Shown here piece by piece: positions 17,022-25,654 of a stretch of DNA of 64,000 nucleotides. Position 1 is the stretch's first letter; each line of letters begins with the position of its first letter. The stretch is from an uncultured Clostridium sp. (GTDB lineage: Bacteria > Bacillota_I > Bacilli_A > RF39 > UBA660): assembly GCA_905193755.1 (NCBI GenBank), contig CAJJPX010000001.1, forward strand, positions 62,001 through 126,000. Reading direction: 5' to 3'. The notes beneath the pieces are model-generated. The model was not told the DNA's origin and ran no database searches. It saw only the letters and a list, made by a program, of their open reading frames with translations. The position numbers and the translations under genes were made by a program.

Positions 17022-17048
17022 AAAAAAATAGTACTTTTAAAAGTACTA
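17022..17048 (-). terminator. Intrinsic terminator after recX
   Basis: AGTACTTTTAAAAGTACT (17030-17047) is a perfect palindrome; on the minus strand it is followed by ATTTTTTTG. It overlaps the recX stop codon. Confidence 0.8.
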
Positions 17049-17783
17049 CCTAAAATTACTATTTATTTCATCATAACTATAACCTTTTCTAAGTAAAGAT
17101 GAAATTATTTTATTTTTATCACCCTTGAATTTCTTATTAGCTTTTTCAAAGTCTTTACTTAAAGCATCACTAGAATACTCTATATTAGAAAGTAATTCAT
17201 CTATCATATATTTATCATACCCAAGATTATATAAATCATTTTTCATCTTAGTTATAAACATATAGTAACTCTTACTCTTCATAATGGATTTCTTCTTATT
17301 TATTAATTTTTCTAGTTTGCTCTTCCATACACTTTCATCTATCAAAGACAAGTATTCATCTACCACTTCTTCATCAATATCAGCATCAATTAATTGTTTA
17401 CGTATCTTAAATGGTCCATCATTACTAAGAAGTATCTTATCATTAACAAATGCTTCAGTGTATCTCTTATCATCAAGTAAATTCAATTTATCAAGTTTTT
17501 CTAATGCATAATCTATATACTTACTACTAAATTCCTTTTTCTTTAAATATTCTACTATTTCTTTTCTATTTCTAAGTTTTACTTCTATATAATTAAGAGA
17601 TATATTATAAGCATCATAATAACTATTTTCATCTATTAATTTATCTATATCTTCTATACTTATATCTTTCTTTAATAATAAATCATACTTTAAAATAATA
17701 TCTTCATAAAGAATTAATTCTGTTGTATCTAAAAATATCTTATATTTATTCTTACCAACTTTTTTAAATTTATTAATATGCAT
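17046..17783 (-). CDS. recX: RecX family regulatory protein
   Basis: RecX binds RecA filaments and limits or modulates recombination. The 245-residue protein shows the three-helix repeats of the family: ALNYIEVKLRN-type helices, KEIVEYLKKKEFSSKYIDYAL, LNLLDDKRYTEAFVNDKI and GPFKIRKQLIDADIDEEVV. The last repeat ends YSYDEINSNF, the common RecX tail. The start is ATG 17783 behind GGTGATTTAG. Terminators stand on both sides, so it is expressed alone. recA is not in the window. Confidence 0.88.
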   Translation of the reverse strand: MHINKFKKVGKNKYKIFLDTTELILYEDIILKYDLLLKKDISIEDIDKLIDENSYYDAYNISLNYIEVKLRNRKEIVEYLKKKEFSSKYIDYALEKLDKLNLLDDKRYTEAFVNDKILLSNDGPFKIRKQLIDADIDEEVVDEYLSLIDESVWKSKLEKLINKKKSIMKSKSYYMFITKMKNDLYNLGYDKYMIDELLSNIEYSSDALSKDFEKANKKFKGDKNKIISSLLRKGYSYDEINSNFR

Positions 17784-17808
17784 CTAAATCACCAAAATTA
17801 TTCTAACA

Positions 17809-17838
17809 TAAAAAAATAGTTTCGCATAGAAACTATTT
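17809..17838 (-). terminator. Intrinsic terminator after the CofE-like gene
   Basis: AAATAGTTTC and GAAACTATTT form a 10-base-pair stem with loop TATGC on the minus strand, followed by TTTTTTATG. Confidence 0.85.
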
Positions 17839-17845
17839 ATATATT

Positions 17846-19039
17846 TTATTCATTACTGTAGTTAGTAAAATATCTTTGAATTAGTATTACTGGAGTACCC
17901 TTATCTCCACTTCCACTTGTTAAATCACATAAACTACCTAATAAATCTGTATAACGTCTTGGTGTAGTACCTTGTGTAGCCATTGAACCTTTAAGTTTAG
18001 AATCTTTAGTTCTAATTTCTTCTATCATTGCTTTCTTTAGTTCTTCACCATTTAAATCTTTAAATTTATTCTCACTAAAATATTTAAGTTTGATTTCATT
18101 TGGACTTCCCTCTAATCCACTAGTATAAGCAGGACTTACTACTGGGTCTGCTAGTTCCCAAATCTTACCAACTGGATCTCTAAAAGCTCCATCTCCATAA
18201 ACCATAACTTCTACTGTTTTACCAGTTTTCTCTTTTATTAATTCTTGTACTTTATTTACAAGAGTGTCCCCAGTTCTTGGAAATAACTTAACTCTTTCTT
18301 CAGTAGAACGGTTACTACCTAAAAGTCCATATGGAGAATATCCACTAGAATTAACACTATGATTTAATATTTCACTTAATGTAAGTACATGAGCTTCATT
18401 ATCAGACTTTTCTATTCTAGCCTTAGTTTCAATCCTAGAATGTATATCACATGCAATAACATCTTTAGTATATTTCAAAATATCTTCTGGCTTATTTGAG
18501 AAAACCATTTCAAACTCTGAGCCTTCTTTTAATACTAAATCACGATACACTTCATACATATTAACACCAGTAAATAGATGCTTAAAATGACCAAATTTCT
18601 CTTTATATTCATTTTCAGTTATTAAATCTGATGATGGATTAACATTATATTTAATTAAATCCTCTCTATATAAAATATCATTTCCTACTTCATCAGATGG
18701 ATAACTAGATAATAAAGTAATTTTCTTAGTACTACGAGCAAAAGCACTTAACAATACAGCAAATCTATTTCTACTTAATATTGGAAATACAAGTCCTAAA
18801 TGTTCACTATTATTAAATTTCTTCTTAACATCAGTAGCTATTTGATCAAGAGTAGCAAAATTACCTTCACTAATTCCTACGACTGCTTCAGTAATTCCAA
18901 TAACATCTTTGTCTTCTAGTTCAAAGTTTTCACTCTTACTTGCTTTAAGAACAGAATCAACTACTATACTAGCTAAATCATCACCTTCTTTTATGATAGG
19001 TGTTCTAATTCCTCTAACTACTGTTCCTACATCTCTCAT
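17846..19039 (-). CDS. Coenzyme F420-0:L-glutamate ligase-like protein
   Basis: The 397-residue protein has the signature of the CofE/F420 ligase superfamily: an N-terminal VRGIRTPIIKEGDD, DVIGITEAVVGISEGN with conserved acidic residues, and MVYGDGAFRDP and VSPAYTSGLEG later on. True CofE adds glutamate to coenzyme F420-0 using GTP. Most Bacillota do not make F420, and no other F420 gene is present, so these long homologues probably ligate an amino acid to another substrate. The start is ATG 19039. The gene is flanked by terminators and has ordinary codon use. Confidence 0.75.
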   Translation of the reverse strand: MRDVGTVVRGIRTPIIKEGDDLASIVVDSVLKASKSENFELEDKDVIGITEAVVGISEGNFATLDQIATDVKKKFNNSEHLGLVFPILSRNRFAVLLSAFARSTKKITLLSSYPSDEVGNDILYREDLIKYNVNPSSDLITENEYKEKFGHFKHLFTGVNMYEVYRDLVLKEGSEFEMVFSNKPEDILKYTKDVIACDIHSRIETKARIEKSDNEAHVLTLSEILNHSVNSSGYSPYGLLGSNRSTEERVKLFPRTGDTLVNKVQELIKEKTGKTVEVMVYGDGAFRDPVGKIWELADPVVSPAYTSGLEGSPNEIKLKYFSENKFKDLNGEELKKAMIEEIRTKDSKLKGSMATQGTTPRRYTDLLGSLCDLTSGSGDKGTPVILIQRYFTNYSNE

Positions 19040-19111
19040 AAATCACTCTCCTACTTTATAATCATATCATAGTTTCTAGTATTTTATATTCAAATTACAC
19101 TTTCTTTACAA

Positions 19112-19133
19112 AACAAAAAGCACATAAGTGCTA
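19112..19133 (-). terminator. Intrinsic terminator after the 205-residue membrane protein gene
   Basis: AGCAC and GTGCT form a short stem on the minus strand, followed by TTTTTGTTTTG. Confidence 0.6.
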
Positions 19134-19748
19134 TTTAAGAAATTTATATTTACCAATTATAGGTAAATCCTTAGACTTACCATTGCTTGTCCTATATAAA
19201 CCAACTATAGTAATTACAATAGCAAGGCAATATAATACGTATGTTATAAAGCTAACCCATCCAGGAGTTTCTTCACTCATCAAATATTTCTTAGTAAATA
19301 AAGTATATAAAACTCTAGAAATAACTATAGCAAATATCCATAAAAGTGTTAAATTAGTACCCTCTTTAATATGATATTGCATATATTTAGATTTAGCATC
19401 TAATTTTTTAAAGAATTTAAAATATAATGCTACAAGAGGTATATAACAAAGAGTCGCAAAATTCTTATATTGTTTTACTTCATTAGTACCAAAATAACTT
19501 GTATAATCAGTTGTATTTATTAATTTATTGACAGTGTTAATGGTTTTATCACTAAAATCATCTTGTGGTTTAGTAGTAGTGTCATCATTTAAAACACCTT
19601 TGCTTTCAGCAATATCATTAGAAAACTCTATCATTTCCATAGAATTATTATTTGCTTGTGTATTATTTACAGGTGCTGTTTGATTAGTAGCCTGCATTGT
19701 TGGTTCATTTGTTTGTGGAGTTTGATTAGTATTTTGATTAGTATTCAT
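19131..19748 (-). CDS. Membrane protein with Asn/Gln/Thr-rich N-terminus
   Basis: I do not recognise a family. The 205 residues begin with a low-complexity Asn/Gln/Thr/Pro segment (about 1-38), then a short acidic region. The rest has about three hydrophobic helices (near 100-120, 130-150 and 170-190). The tail KSKDLPIIGKYKFLK is similar to the end of small DUF4870-like or YtpI-like membrane proteins. The disordered head resembles that of the membrane protein at 30326-31807, which suggests a habit of this genome. Start ATG 19748 has a weak GGAAGGTAATTAAT ribosome site. Confidence 0.65.
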   Translation of the reverse strand: MNTNQNTNQTPQTNEPTMQATNQTAPVNNTQANNNSMEMIEFSNDIAESKGVLNDDTTTKPQDDFSDKTINTVNKLINTTDYTSYFGTNEVKQYKNFATLCYIPLVALYFKFFKKLDAKSKYMQYHIKEGTNLTLLWIFAIVISRVLYTLFTKKYLMSEETPGWVSFITYVLYCLAIVITIVGLYRTSNGKSKDLPIIGKYKFLK

Positions 19749-19888
19749 ATTAATTACCTTCCATTCTTATTAGATTATATCATATTTTTATAAAGAAAAT
19801 AAATAATTATTTAACTATTATCAAGAACAAGTTTCTTGTAAATATATAATGAGTGATGTACAATATTATTTAAAGTGAGTGTGGTTAC

Positions 19889-21361
19889 ATGAATGCATTA
19901 AAATTCAATGAAAAATTTGATGATATTATAGAAGAACCAACTAGTTACTGGAAAACCATAGATGATATACCACATAATATAAAAGATTTTATTAATACGA
20001 AATCAGACTCAATTCCACTATTTAACGAAAACAATAATAAATACTATTGTCCACTATGCAAAGAAGAACTTACAAAACAAAATAAATGTCCAAACTGTTT
20101 AAAAATATACACAACAAAAGATAAATTAAAAAATTTAAGTGATTATATCTACTATTATGTATTTGATATTAATAACAATAATGTTCTTCTCTATTTACTA
20201 TGTGAAAATATAAACTATCTAAATCCACTATCATTTTACCCTTTTAAACAAAGCAAACTAAGTATTAAAACTATTTATCAAATCTTACCAGAAAAAATTA
20301 TAAATTTTACAAAGAACAAACATATTAGATATAAAGAACTAGAAAAAACAATTATAAAATTCAGAAATGCAACAGAAGAAATAAATGATAAAGATTTTGA
20401 TTTATTAGATGAGTATATTTTTAACACATATGAACATCAATATTTATATACAGATAACTTAATAGATTTAAAAAAAACTACTCTATATAGATATAGTAAT
20501 TTATGGACTTTAAAAGATTATCTTAATAATCATTATTTTTGTTTATCAAGTCTTGCATTTTACCCAGTATACTATAAAGAATTTGAATATTTATTAAAAA
20601 TAAAATTATATGAATTAGCTATAAATAGTAGTTCTGAAATTAAATATAAAGGTAGTTTCAAAAGTACATTCGGAGTTGAAAAGAAATATTATGAATTTAT
20701 GAAAAAAATTAATATAGATTATCTAGAGTTAGAAGCATTAAAACTTTATCCAACAACTGATATAAATATATTAAATTTTATAAAGAATAATTTAAGTTTA
20801 ATAGAATTAATACTAAAGTATACAAATTTAGACAAAGTACTAGATTATTTTAAAAATCAAAATTTAACACTAAATAACTTACATGAATATGGAGATTATA
20901 TAAGATGCAGCGAAGAAATGAAATTAAATCTAAAAAATCACAAAATTTTATTTCCAAAATACTTTACTCAAAGTCATGATAAAATTACAAGTGAAATGAT
21001 AGTATCAAAAGATCCACAAACAAATAAACATATTAAAGATTTATCAAATATTCTTATATTAAATAAATATGAAGATGATAAATATATTATATTTCCAGCT
21101 GATAGTATAAATAGTCTTATAGATGAAAGTAACAAACAATCAAATTGTGTAAGAACATATTGTAATATGGTAAGCAATAATGAATGTCAAATATATTTTA
21201 TGAGACATAAAGATGATATTGATAAATCATTTGTTACTATTGAGGTTAGAGATAATAAAGTTGTTCAAGCAAAAACAAGATTTAATAACGATGTACCACC
21301 TGAAATTATGAATATAATTAGTAAATGGGAACAAACATTAATTCCAATAATTAATGAATAA
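19889..21361 (+). CDS. PcfJ-like protein with N-terminal zinc ribbon
   Basis: The protein has 490 residues. Near residue 50 it has a four-cysteine zinc ribbon (YCPLC and CPNC, 12 apart). The C-terminal third matches the PcfJ family: DSINSLIDESNKQSNCVRTY, then QIYFMRHKDDIDKSFVTIEV and QAKTRFNND, followed by W near the end. PcfJ is named from the conjugative plasmid pCF10 and is found on mobile elements and in genomic islands; its activity is unknown. Here it opens a plus-strand block of accessory-looking genes. A possible promoter is TTGTAA with TACAAT (17-base spacer), about 50 bases before the start. Confidence 0.65.
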   Translation: MNALKFNEKFDDIIEEPTSYWKTIDDIPHNIKDFINTKSDSIPLFNENNNKYYCPLCKEELTKQNKCPNCLKIYTTKDKLKNLSDYIYYYVFDINNNNVLLYLLCENINYLNPLSFYPFKQSKLSIKTIYQILPEKIINFTKNKHIRYKELEKTIIKFRNATEEINDKDFDLLDEYIFNTYEHQYLYTDNLIDLKKTTLYRYSNLWTLKDYLNNHYFCLSSLAFYPVYYKEFEYLLKIKLYELAINSSSEIKYKGSFKSTFGVEKKYYEFMKKINIDYLELEALKLYPTTDINILNFIKNNLSLIELILKYTNLDKVLDYFKNQNLTLNNLHEYGDYIRCSEEMKLNLKNHKILFPKYFTQSHDKITSEMIVSKDPQTNKHIKDLSNILILNKYEDDKYIIFPADSINSLIDESNKQSNCVRTYCNMVSNNECQIYFMRHKDDIDKSFVTIEVRDNKVVQAKTRFNNDVPPEIMNIISKWEQTLIPIINE

Positions 21362-21363
21362 TC

Positions 21364-21392
21364 TTGTAATTCTACTTTAAGTCTATTATAAT
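21364..21392 (+). promoter_or_regulatory. Sigma-A promoter of the DnaA-like gene
   Basis: TTGTAA (21364-21369) and TATAAT (21387-21392) have a 17-base spacer, and a strong CGGAGGT ribosome site follows. Confidence 0.7.
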
Positions 21393-21420
21393 AAAAAAAT
21401 ATATTAAAACGGAGGTAAAA

Positions 21421-21909
21421 ATGAAATTAAATAAAGAATATAATTTTGAAAATTTTAAAGTTAAGAAAGAAAATAAACAAGCATTTATTCTATCTCAAGA
21501 TATAGTAAAAGAGCCTGGTAAAAAGTATTCACCATTATTTATAAGTGGAAACCAACCAGAAAGAATTCACCTATTAAATGCAATAGCTAATGCACTAGAA
21601 GAATCTAATCATAAAGTAAGCAATAATATAAATGAAATTTCTAATGACACTAATATATTAATAATTGATAAAATAGAAAATCTCTCAAGTAAAGATGAAA
21701 ACAAATTAACAAAAATAATTAAAGATTTTATATCTAATAAAAAACAAATCATTTTAGGAAGTGACAAACAACTTGGCGAACTAAATATAACTGAGAAATT
21801 AAAAGAAACTATTTTATGGGGAATATCAGCAAATATTGAAGAAGAAAAGATTAAAACAAATAATGCAAAAACGGATATAGAACTAGTAAATTATGATTGG
21901 CTAAAATAA
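21421..21909 (+). CDS. Truncated DnaA-like protein without a P-loop
   Basis: The 162 residues align by eye with the AAA+ domain of the replication initiator DnaA. LNKEYNFENFKVKKENKQA at the start equals the DnaA segment before the P-loop, and EPGKKYSPLFISG leads into the Walker A site. But GGxGxGKTHLL is replaced by GNQPERIHLL (residues 43-52), so the phosphate-binding lysine is gone. ILIIDKIENLS (79-89) stands where DnaA has LLIDDIQFL. KQIILGSDKQLGELN (108-122) and LKETILWGISANI match the sensor 1 and arginine-finger region, where the usual arginines are partly missing (SRFEWG reads ETILWG). About 60 residues in the middle and the DNA-binding domain are absent. It may act as a non-ATP-binding partner or inhibitor; function is unknown. 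It has a good promoter and RBS, so it is probably expressed. Confidence 0.7.
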   Translation: MKLNKEYNFENFKVKKENKQAFILSQDIVKEPGKKYSPLFISGNQPERIHLLNAIANALEESNHKVSNNINEISNDTNILIIDKIENLSSKDENKLTKIIKDFISNKKQIILGSDKQLGELNITEKLKETILWGISANIEEEKIKTNNAKTDIELVNYDWLK

Positions 21910-21924
21910 TTTAAAGGAGAAAAA

Positions 21925-22368
21925 ATGAATAAAAAATTTTTTGAGATTAAAAATGATTTAAATAATATAGATAATTTAATCAACAAGTATATTATATATA
22001 ATCAATACATTGATGATAAGTATTATGCTACTTTTCGTGGTAGATTATTAGATTTTAAAGATAATATTTTATATATTGATGTATTTAACGATGGTATGAA
22101 AGAAACTGAAGAAACACATGAAGTACTATATAAACAAAAAATACCACTAAATATATTAAAAAACATTGAAGAATTTAAAAACTATTATAATAAAGACTTT
22201 GATAATTATTATCTAAATAAAGAATGTAAAATCACAAATAAGAATAACGAATCTATAACAGGAATTATTATTGATTACCAACTAGGAAACTTAATGATAA
22301 GTATTAATAATGATCCAAATTATGAATATCCATTATATTTTATTAAAGATATTGAAATTATTAAATAA
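21925..22368 (+). CDS. Hypothetical protein, 147 residues
   Basis: I do not recognise this protein. It follows the DnaA-like gene by 15 bases with AAAGGAG as ribosome site, so the two are probably co-transcribed. It is lysine/asparagine/tyrosine-rich. Two segments, FRGRLLDFKDNILYIDVF and NESITGIIIDYQLGNLMISI, look like beta hairpins of a small barrel (SH3 or Sm type), separated by helices. It has no signal peptide or membrane segment. The gene ends directly before the tRNA-Leu promoter. Confidence 0.6.
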   Translation: MNKKFFEIKNDLNNIDNLINKYIIYNQYIDDKYYATFRGRLLDFKDNILYIDVFNDGMKETEETHEVLYKQKIPLNILKNIEEFKNYYNKDFDNYYLNKECKITNKNNESITGIIIDYQLGNLMISINNDPNYEYPLYFIKDIEIIK

Positions 22369-22372
22369 TTAT

Positions 22373-22401
22373 TTGAGATTTATAATTAATTATGTTATAC
22401 T
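22373..22401 (+). promoter_or_regulatory. Promoter of tRNA-Leu
   Basis: TTGAGA (22373-22378) and TATACT (22396-22401) with a 17-base spacer stand 27 bases before the tRNA. Confidence 0.75.
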
Positions 22402-22427
22402 TTATAAGGAATGCAAATGTAAATAAT

Positions 22428-22514
22428 GCTAGTGTGGCGGAATTGGTAGACGCAGCAGACTCAAAATCTGCCGGTAGCAATACCTTGAGGGTTCGATTCC
22501 CTTCTCTAGCACCA
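22428..22514 (+). tRNA. tRNA-Leu (CAA anticodon)
   Basis: The 87-base sequence folds as a class II tRNA with a long variable arm. The anticodon loop is CTCAAAA, giving anticodon CAA for TTG codons. The T-loop TTCGATT and an encoded CCA end are present. The acceptor stem (GCTAGTG with CTCTAGC) contains one T-T mismatch at the sixth pair. Confidence 0.93.
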
Positions 22515-22524
22515 ATAAAACCAT

Positions 22525-22550
22525 AAAAACCTTTATCATAAGGTTTTTTT
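22525..22550 (+). terminator. Terminator after tRNA-Leu
   Basis: AAAAACCTT and AAGGTTTTT form the stem, followed by further T residues. Confidence 0.8.
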
Positions 22551-22610
22551 ATTATATAAACTATGATAAAATATAAATCATTAAAAACTTATAAGAAAGG
22601 AATCAACAGT

Positions 22611-23576
22611 ATGTTTAACAATCTAAAATGTTATATTTATGATAAGAAAATTGAGAGAAGATATAAAAAATTTAAAAATTGTAGTATTCCCTATTCCTTT
22701 TACGATAAGAAAAGAGATACTTTTGAATGGATACGTTACTCAAATATTATTAATCAATATGAAACAAGTAATAATATTGTTGATGCTCTTACAAGTATTG
22801 GTAACATTGGAATGATATATCACTACAAAGCAAACTTCTATAATTATGAAAAGAAAAAATATGAAAATATTATAAGTCATTGTCATAACTTTGATGAATT
22901 AATTAGTAAACTTTATAGATACCCAGAATCATTTGAAATACCCAAAGATTATATAGATGAATATAGTAAACAAGAATTAGAATATATTAGTAGTCTTCAA
23001 AAATATTTTAAATTAATTAATCTTAAAGATGAAAAATATAGTAAAGAAATAGAAGAATTTGATAATAAATGGGAAGAAATAAATAAGAAAAAACATAAAT
23101 CATTAAAAGAAATTATATTTTTATACAACACTTATGAAAAGAAATGGGACAAACTTACCGAAAAAGAAAAATTAGAAAGATGTAATAATAAAAAAGCATT
23201 AGAGTTTTATAGTTATCATCAAATATGTACCAAAACTGATAAAATAGCTGAAGCTATAATAGATGGTAAGAAAGATTATAAAATATTTATTAAGCATCCC
23301 TTTTCAACTTCAAAACTAAATGAAAAGTTTTTAGTAGTAAACAGTAAATATGAATATATAGGAATTGTAAAAGTAATTAAAGAAGAATATATAAAACTTA
23401 AAGATTTAAAAGAAGATATGGTAGATTATAAACAAGCTGGATTCAAAAATTTCAAAGAATATAAAAATAGTTTATATAATAATTTTAAAGAAGAATGTGA
23501 TGCATACGATGAAGAATTTAATAATGAATCTTTAATTATTTATACTAAACTTGAAGTAATAGAAAAATTTAATTAG
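22611..23576 (+). CDS. Unknown N-terminal domain fused to an ASCH domain
   Basis: The start ATG 22611 is chosen because AAAGGA precedes it; an in-frame ATG 48 bases earlier lacks a site. The 321-residue protein is rich in Lys, Tyr and Asn. Residues 1-190 are not recognised. The C-terminal 115 residues look like an ASCH domain (PUA-like RNA-binding fold): AIIDGKKDYKIFI, NEKFLVVNSKYEYIGIVKV, then the typical TxxD/GF segment YKQAGFKNFKEYKNSLY and a final strand. ASCH proteins may bind RNA or hydrolyse modified nucleosides. Two stand-alone ASCH genes occur at 54847-55221 and 56088-56426. The next gene starts 14 bases downstream, so they may be an operon. Confidence 0.6.
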   Translation: MFNNLKCYIYDKKIERRYKKFKNCSIPYSFYDKKRDTFEWIRYSNIINQYETSNNIVDALTSIGNIGMIYHYKANFYNYEKKKYENIISHCHNFDELISKLYRYPESFEIPKDYIDEYSKQELEYISSLQKYFKLINLKDEKYSKEIEEFDNKWEEINKKKHKSLKEIIFLYNTYEKKWDKLTEKEKLERCNNKKALEFYSYHQICTKTDKIAEAIIDGKKDYKIFIKHPFSTSKLNEKFLVVNSKYEYIGIVKVIKEEYIKLKDLKEDMVDYKQAGFKNFKEYKNSLYNNFKEECDAYDEEFNNESLIIYTKLEVIEKFN

Positions 23577-23590
23577 AAGGAGAAATTTAT

Positions 23591-24181
23591 ATGAAATTAG
23601 TAGATGAATTAAAAAAATTTAGAAATGCTTTACTTGGAATTAGTAAAAGAGATTACGAATTTGATGCTGAACTTGAAGATCATGAAATATCAAATAGTAA
23701 ATACTATAGACTTCATTATATAGAGTTTTACAGAAAAGATGAACAAACAAATCCACGCCCTGATAATATTGGAATTACAAACTGGCCTTGTAGTACATTT
23801 ATGCTACCAGAAGGTATGACACGTGAAGAAGGATTCAAAATTTTATCATATTTAACTGACTTTATCGAAAAACGAAAAGATACTGAAGTTGGATCATTAA
23901 AATCAGTAATGACATTAGATGGAGTACTTGATTTAGAAAGATTTGGATTTAAAAAAGTTAACACAGAACCTGAAGATGTAATTAATTTATTCACAGTAAA
24001 TGGAAGAATTTTATTATTTAAGCAAAGCGAATTTTATGAAAAATATTTTGAATGGTATACTGAAAATGTAACAAGAAAAGAAATCGAAAAAATCTATGAA
24101 AAACACAATATGACATTTGAAGATATAATATGGCTAGATAAACCAACTCAAAGAACATTAAGAAAAAAAGATGAAAACTAA
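23591..24181 (+). CDS. Hypothetical protein, 196 residues
   Basis: I do not recognise a family. The start follows AAGGAG. The protein is soluble, with no membrane segment. It contains HYIEFYRKDEQ early, a Pro-rich ITNWPCSTFMLPEGM segment, and helices in the second half (EKYFEWYTENVTRKEIEKIY). It follows the ASCH fusion gene closely and is followed by a terminator, so the pair forms a transcription unit. Confidence 0.6.
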   Translation: MKLVDELKKFRNALLGISKRDYEFDAELEDHEISNSKYYRLHYIEFYRKDEQTNPRPDNIGITNWPCSTFMLPEGMTREEGFKILSYLTDFIEKRKDTEVGSLKSVMTLDGVLDLERFGFKKVNTEPEDVINLFTVNGRILLFKQSEFYEKYFEWYTENVTRKEIEKIYEKHNMTFEDIIWLDKPTQRTLRKKDEN

Positions 24182-24209
24182 AAGATCAAAATTTACATTT
24201 GATCTTTTT
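24180..24209. terminator. Terminator between convergent genes
   Basis: AAAGATCAAAT and ATTTGATCTTT form an 11-base-pair stem followed by TTT on the plus strand. Confidence 0.8.
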
Positions 24210-24864
24210 AATTACTCTTAAGTATCTTTTTATATTCTTCTTCCAGTCCGTTTACTTCTAAGAATCTTCTTTTAAACTCCTCTTTATTTGAAGCAAGAAC
24301 AGTTATATCCTCTAAAAACTTTTTATAATCTTCATCTTCAAAATACATTTTAGTAGTAGCATACCCTTTCTTACCAAACTTATCTAATAAGTGTTGTCTA
24401 GACTCCTCAATTATTTCATCTAACGTTGAATTAGGACTATGTGTTCTTCTATAAGAATATGTTCTTTTTAATGGAATTTCTATTAATACATTTCTATCTG
24501 CAGAAGACACTATTTTACCATATATACTTCTTGGTTCACTTTTAGAACTAGCTCTATGATCACACACAGCTTCTGACATAACTTTAATTTCTTCATCACT
24601 AAAGAACTTTTTTAAGTTTTTATCCTTTAATAACATTTCTCCAGATACTTTTTCATGATTTTCTGCATCAATATAATGTCCAATATCATGATAAGCAGCT
24701 ATAACATAAACCATTTCTAAGTTTATATCAGGTACTCTACTCGCAAACATAAAACTTCTATCAATAACATACATAATATGATCAAGTTTATGTCCATCTT
24801 CATTTTTTTCATAACTTGTAAATATATTTTTTTCAATATACTTTCTTAATTCTTCTCTAATCAT
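24208..24864 (-). CDS. HD-domain phosphohydrolase-like protein
   Basis: The 218-residue protein carries an HD domain: H in DGHKLDHIMYV, the HD pair in AAYHDIGHYID, and a further His/Asp in CDHRASS and SADRNV. These are the metal ligands of the HD superfamily, which hydrolyses phosphate esters of nucleotides. The substrate cannot be read from the sequence. Its C-terminal half is helical and includes a Tyr/Arg-rich segment (RTYSYRRTHSPNS). It is divergent from another HD-type gene at 24935, with about 70 bases between. Confidence 0.7.
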   Translation of the reverse strand: MIREELRKYIEKNIFTSYEKNEDGHKLDHIMYVIDRSFMFASRVPDINLEMVYVIAAYHDIGHYIDAENHEKVSGEMLLKDKNLKKFFSDEEIKVMSEAVCDHRASSKSEPRSIYGKIVSSADRNVLIEIPLKRTYSYRRTHSPNSTLDEIIEESRQHLLDKFGKKGYATTKMYFEDEDYKKFLEDITVLASNKEEFKRRFLEVNGLEEEYKKILKSN

Positions 24865-24934
24865 AACATCGCCTATAAATATATTACTATATTTTTAAAA
24901 AATATGCTATAATAACGAACAAAAAGGAGTATTT

Positions 24935-25597
24935 ATGACAAAAGAAGAAAAAGTATTAAATTATTACATTCTTTGTAATAAACTAAAAAATGTAATTAGA
25001 ACCGGTTGGAAAGATTGGAATGTTCAAAGAGAAAGAATAGAAAGTATTGCTGAACATGTTTTTGGAGTACAAATGCTTGCAATAGCTATGAAATCAGAAT
25101 ATGAATATGATATAGACTTAGAAAGAGTTATATTTATGCTAGCTGTCCATGAACTTGGAGAAACAATAATTGGTGACTTAACACAATTTCAAATATCTAA
25201 AGGTGAAAAAGAAAAAATTGAACATGAAGCAGTACATAATATATTACAAGGATTATTAGATGGAAAAATAATAGAAGAATTATTCTTAGAATTTGATGAA
25301 AGAAAAACAAAAGAATCACTATTTGCATATCAATGTGATAAATTAGAATGTGACCTTCAATGCAAATTATATGACCAAGAACAATGTGTCGATTTAAATA
25401 ATCAACCAAACAATAATGTAGTAGAAAATGAAAGAGTTAAAAAGCTACTTGAAACTGGAGAATCTTGGTCAAGTATGTGGCTACAATTTGGACAACAAAC
25501 TTATCCATACGACGAAAACTTTAGAGCAGTTTCAAATTATGCATTAAATAACAATATTGAAAGTCAAACATTAAAACTAACTAAAAAAAATAAATAA
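24935..25597 (+). CDS. HD-family hydrolase, YfbR/HD_3-like
   Basis: The 220-residue protein resembles the YfbR-like branch of the HD superfamily (deoxynucleoside 5'-monophosphatases and relatives). It has RIESIAEHVFGVQMLAIAM with the first His, then VHELGETIIGDLTQF, where the second motif reads H-E and not H-D, and later YQCDKLECDLQ with the last Asp. The C-terminal half is longer than in E. coli YfbR. It may act on nucleotides in the cytoplasm. A TATAAT box about 25 bases upstream of an AAAAGGAG ribosome site suggests its own promoter. Confidence 0.7.
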   Translation: MTKEEKVLNYYILCNKLKNVIRTGWKDWNVQRERIESIAEHVFGVQMLAIAMKSEYEYDIDLERVIFMLAVHELGETIIGDLTQFQISKGEKEKIEHEAVHNILQGLLDGKIIEELFLEFDERKTKESLFAYQCDKLECDLQCKLYDQEQCVDLNNQPNNNVVENERVKKLLETGESWSSMWLQFGQQTYPYDENFRAVSNYALNNNIESQTLKLTKKNK

Positions 25598-25654
25598 TCT
25601 CATAATATTTAAATAAATATGTTATAATCATACTAATGATAGGAAAGAAAATAT

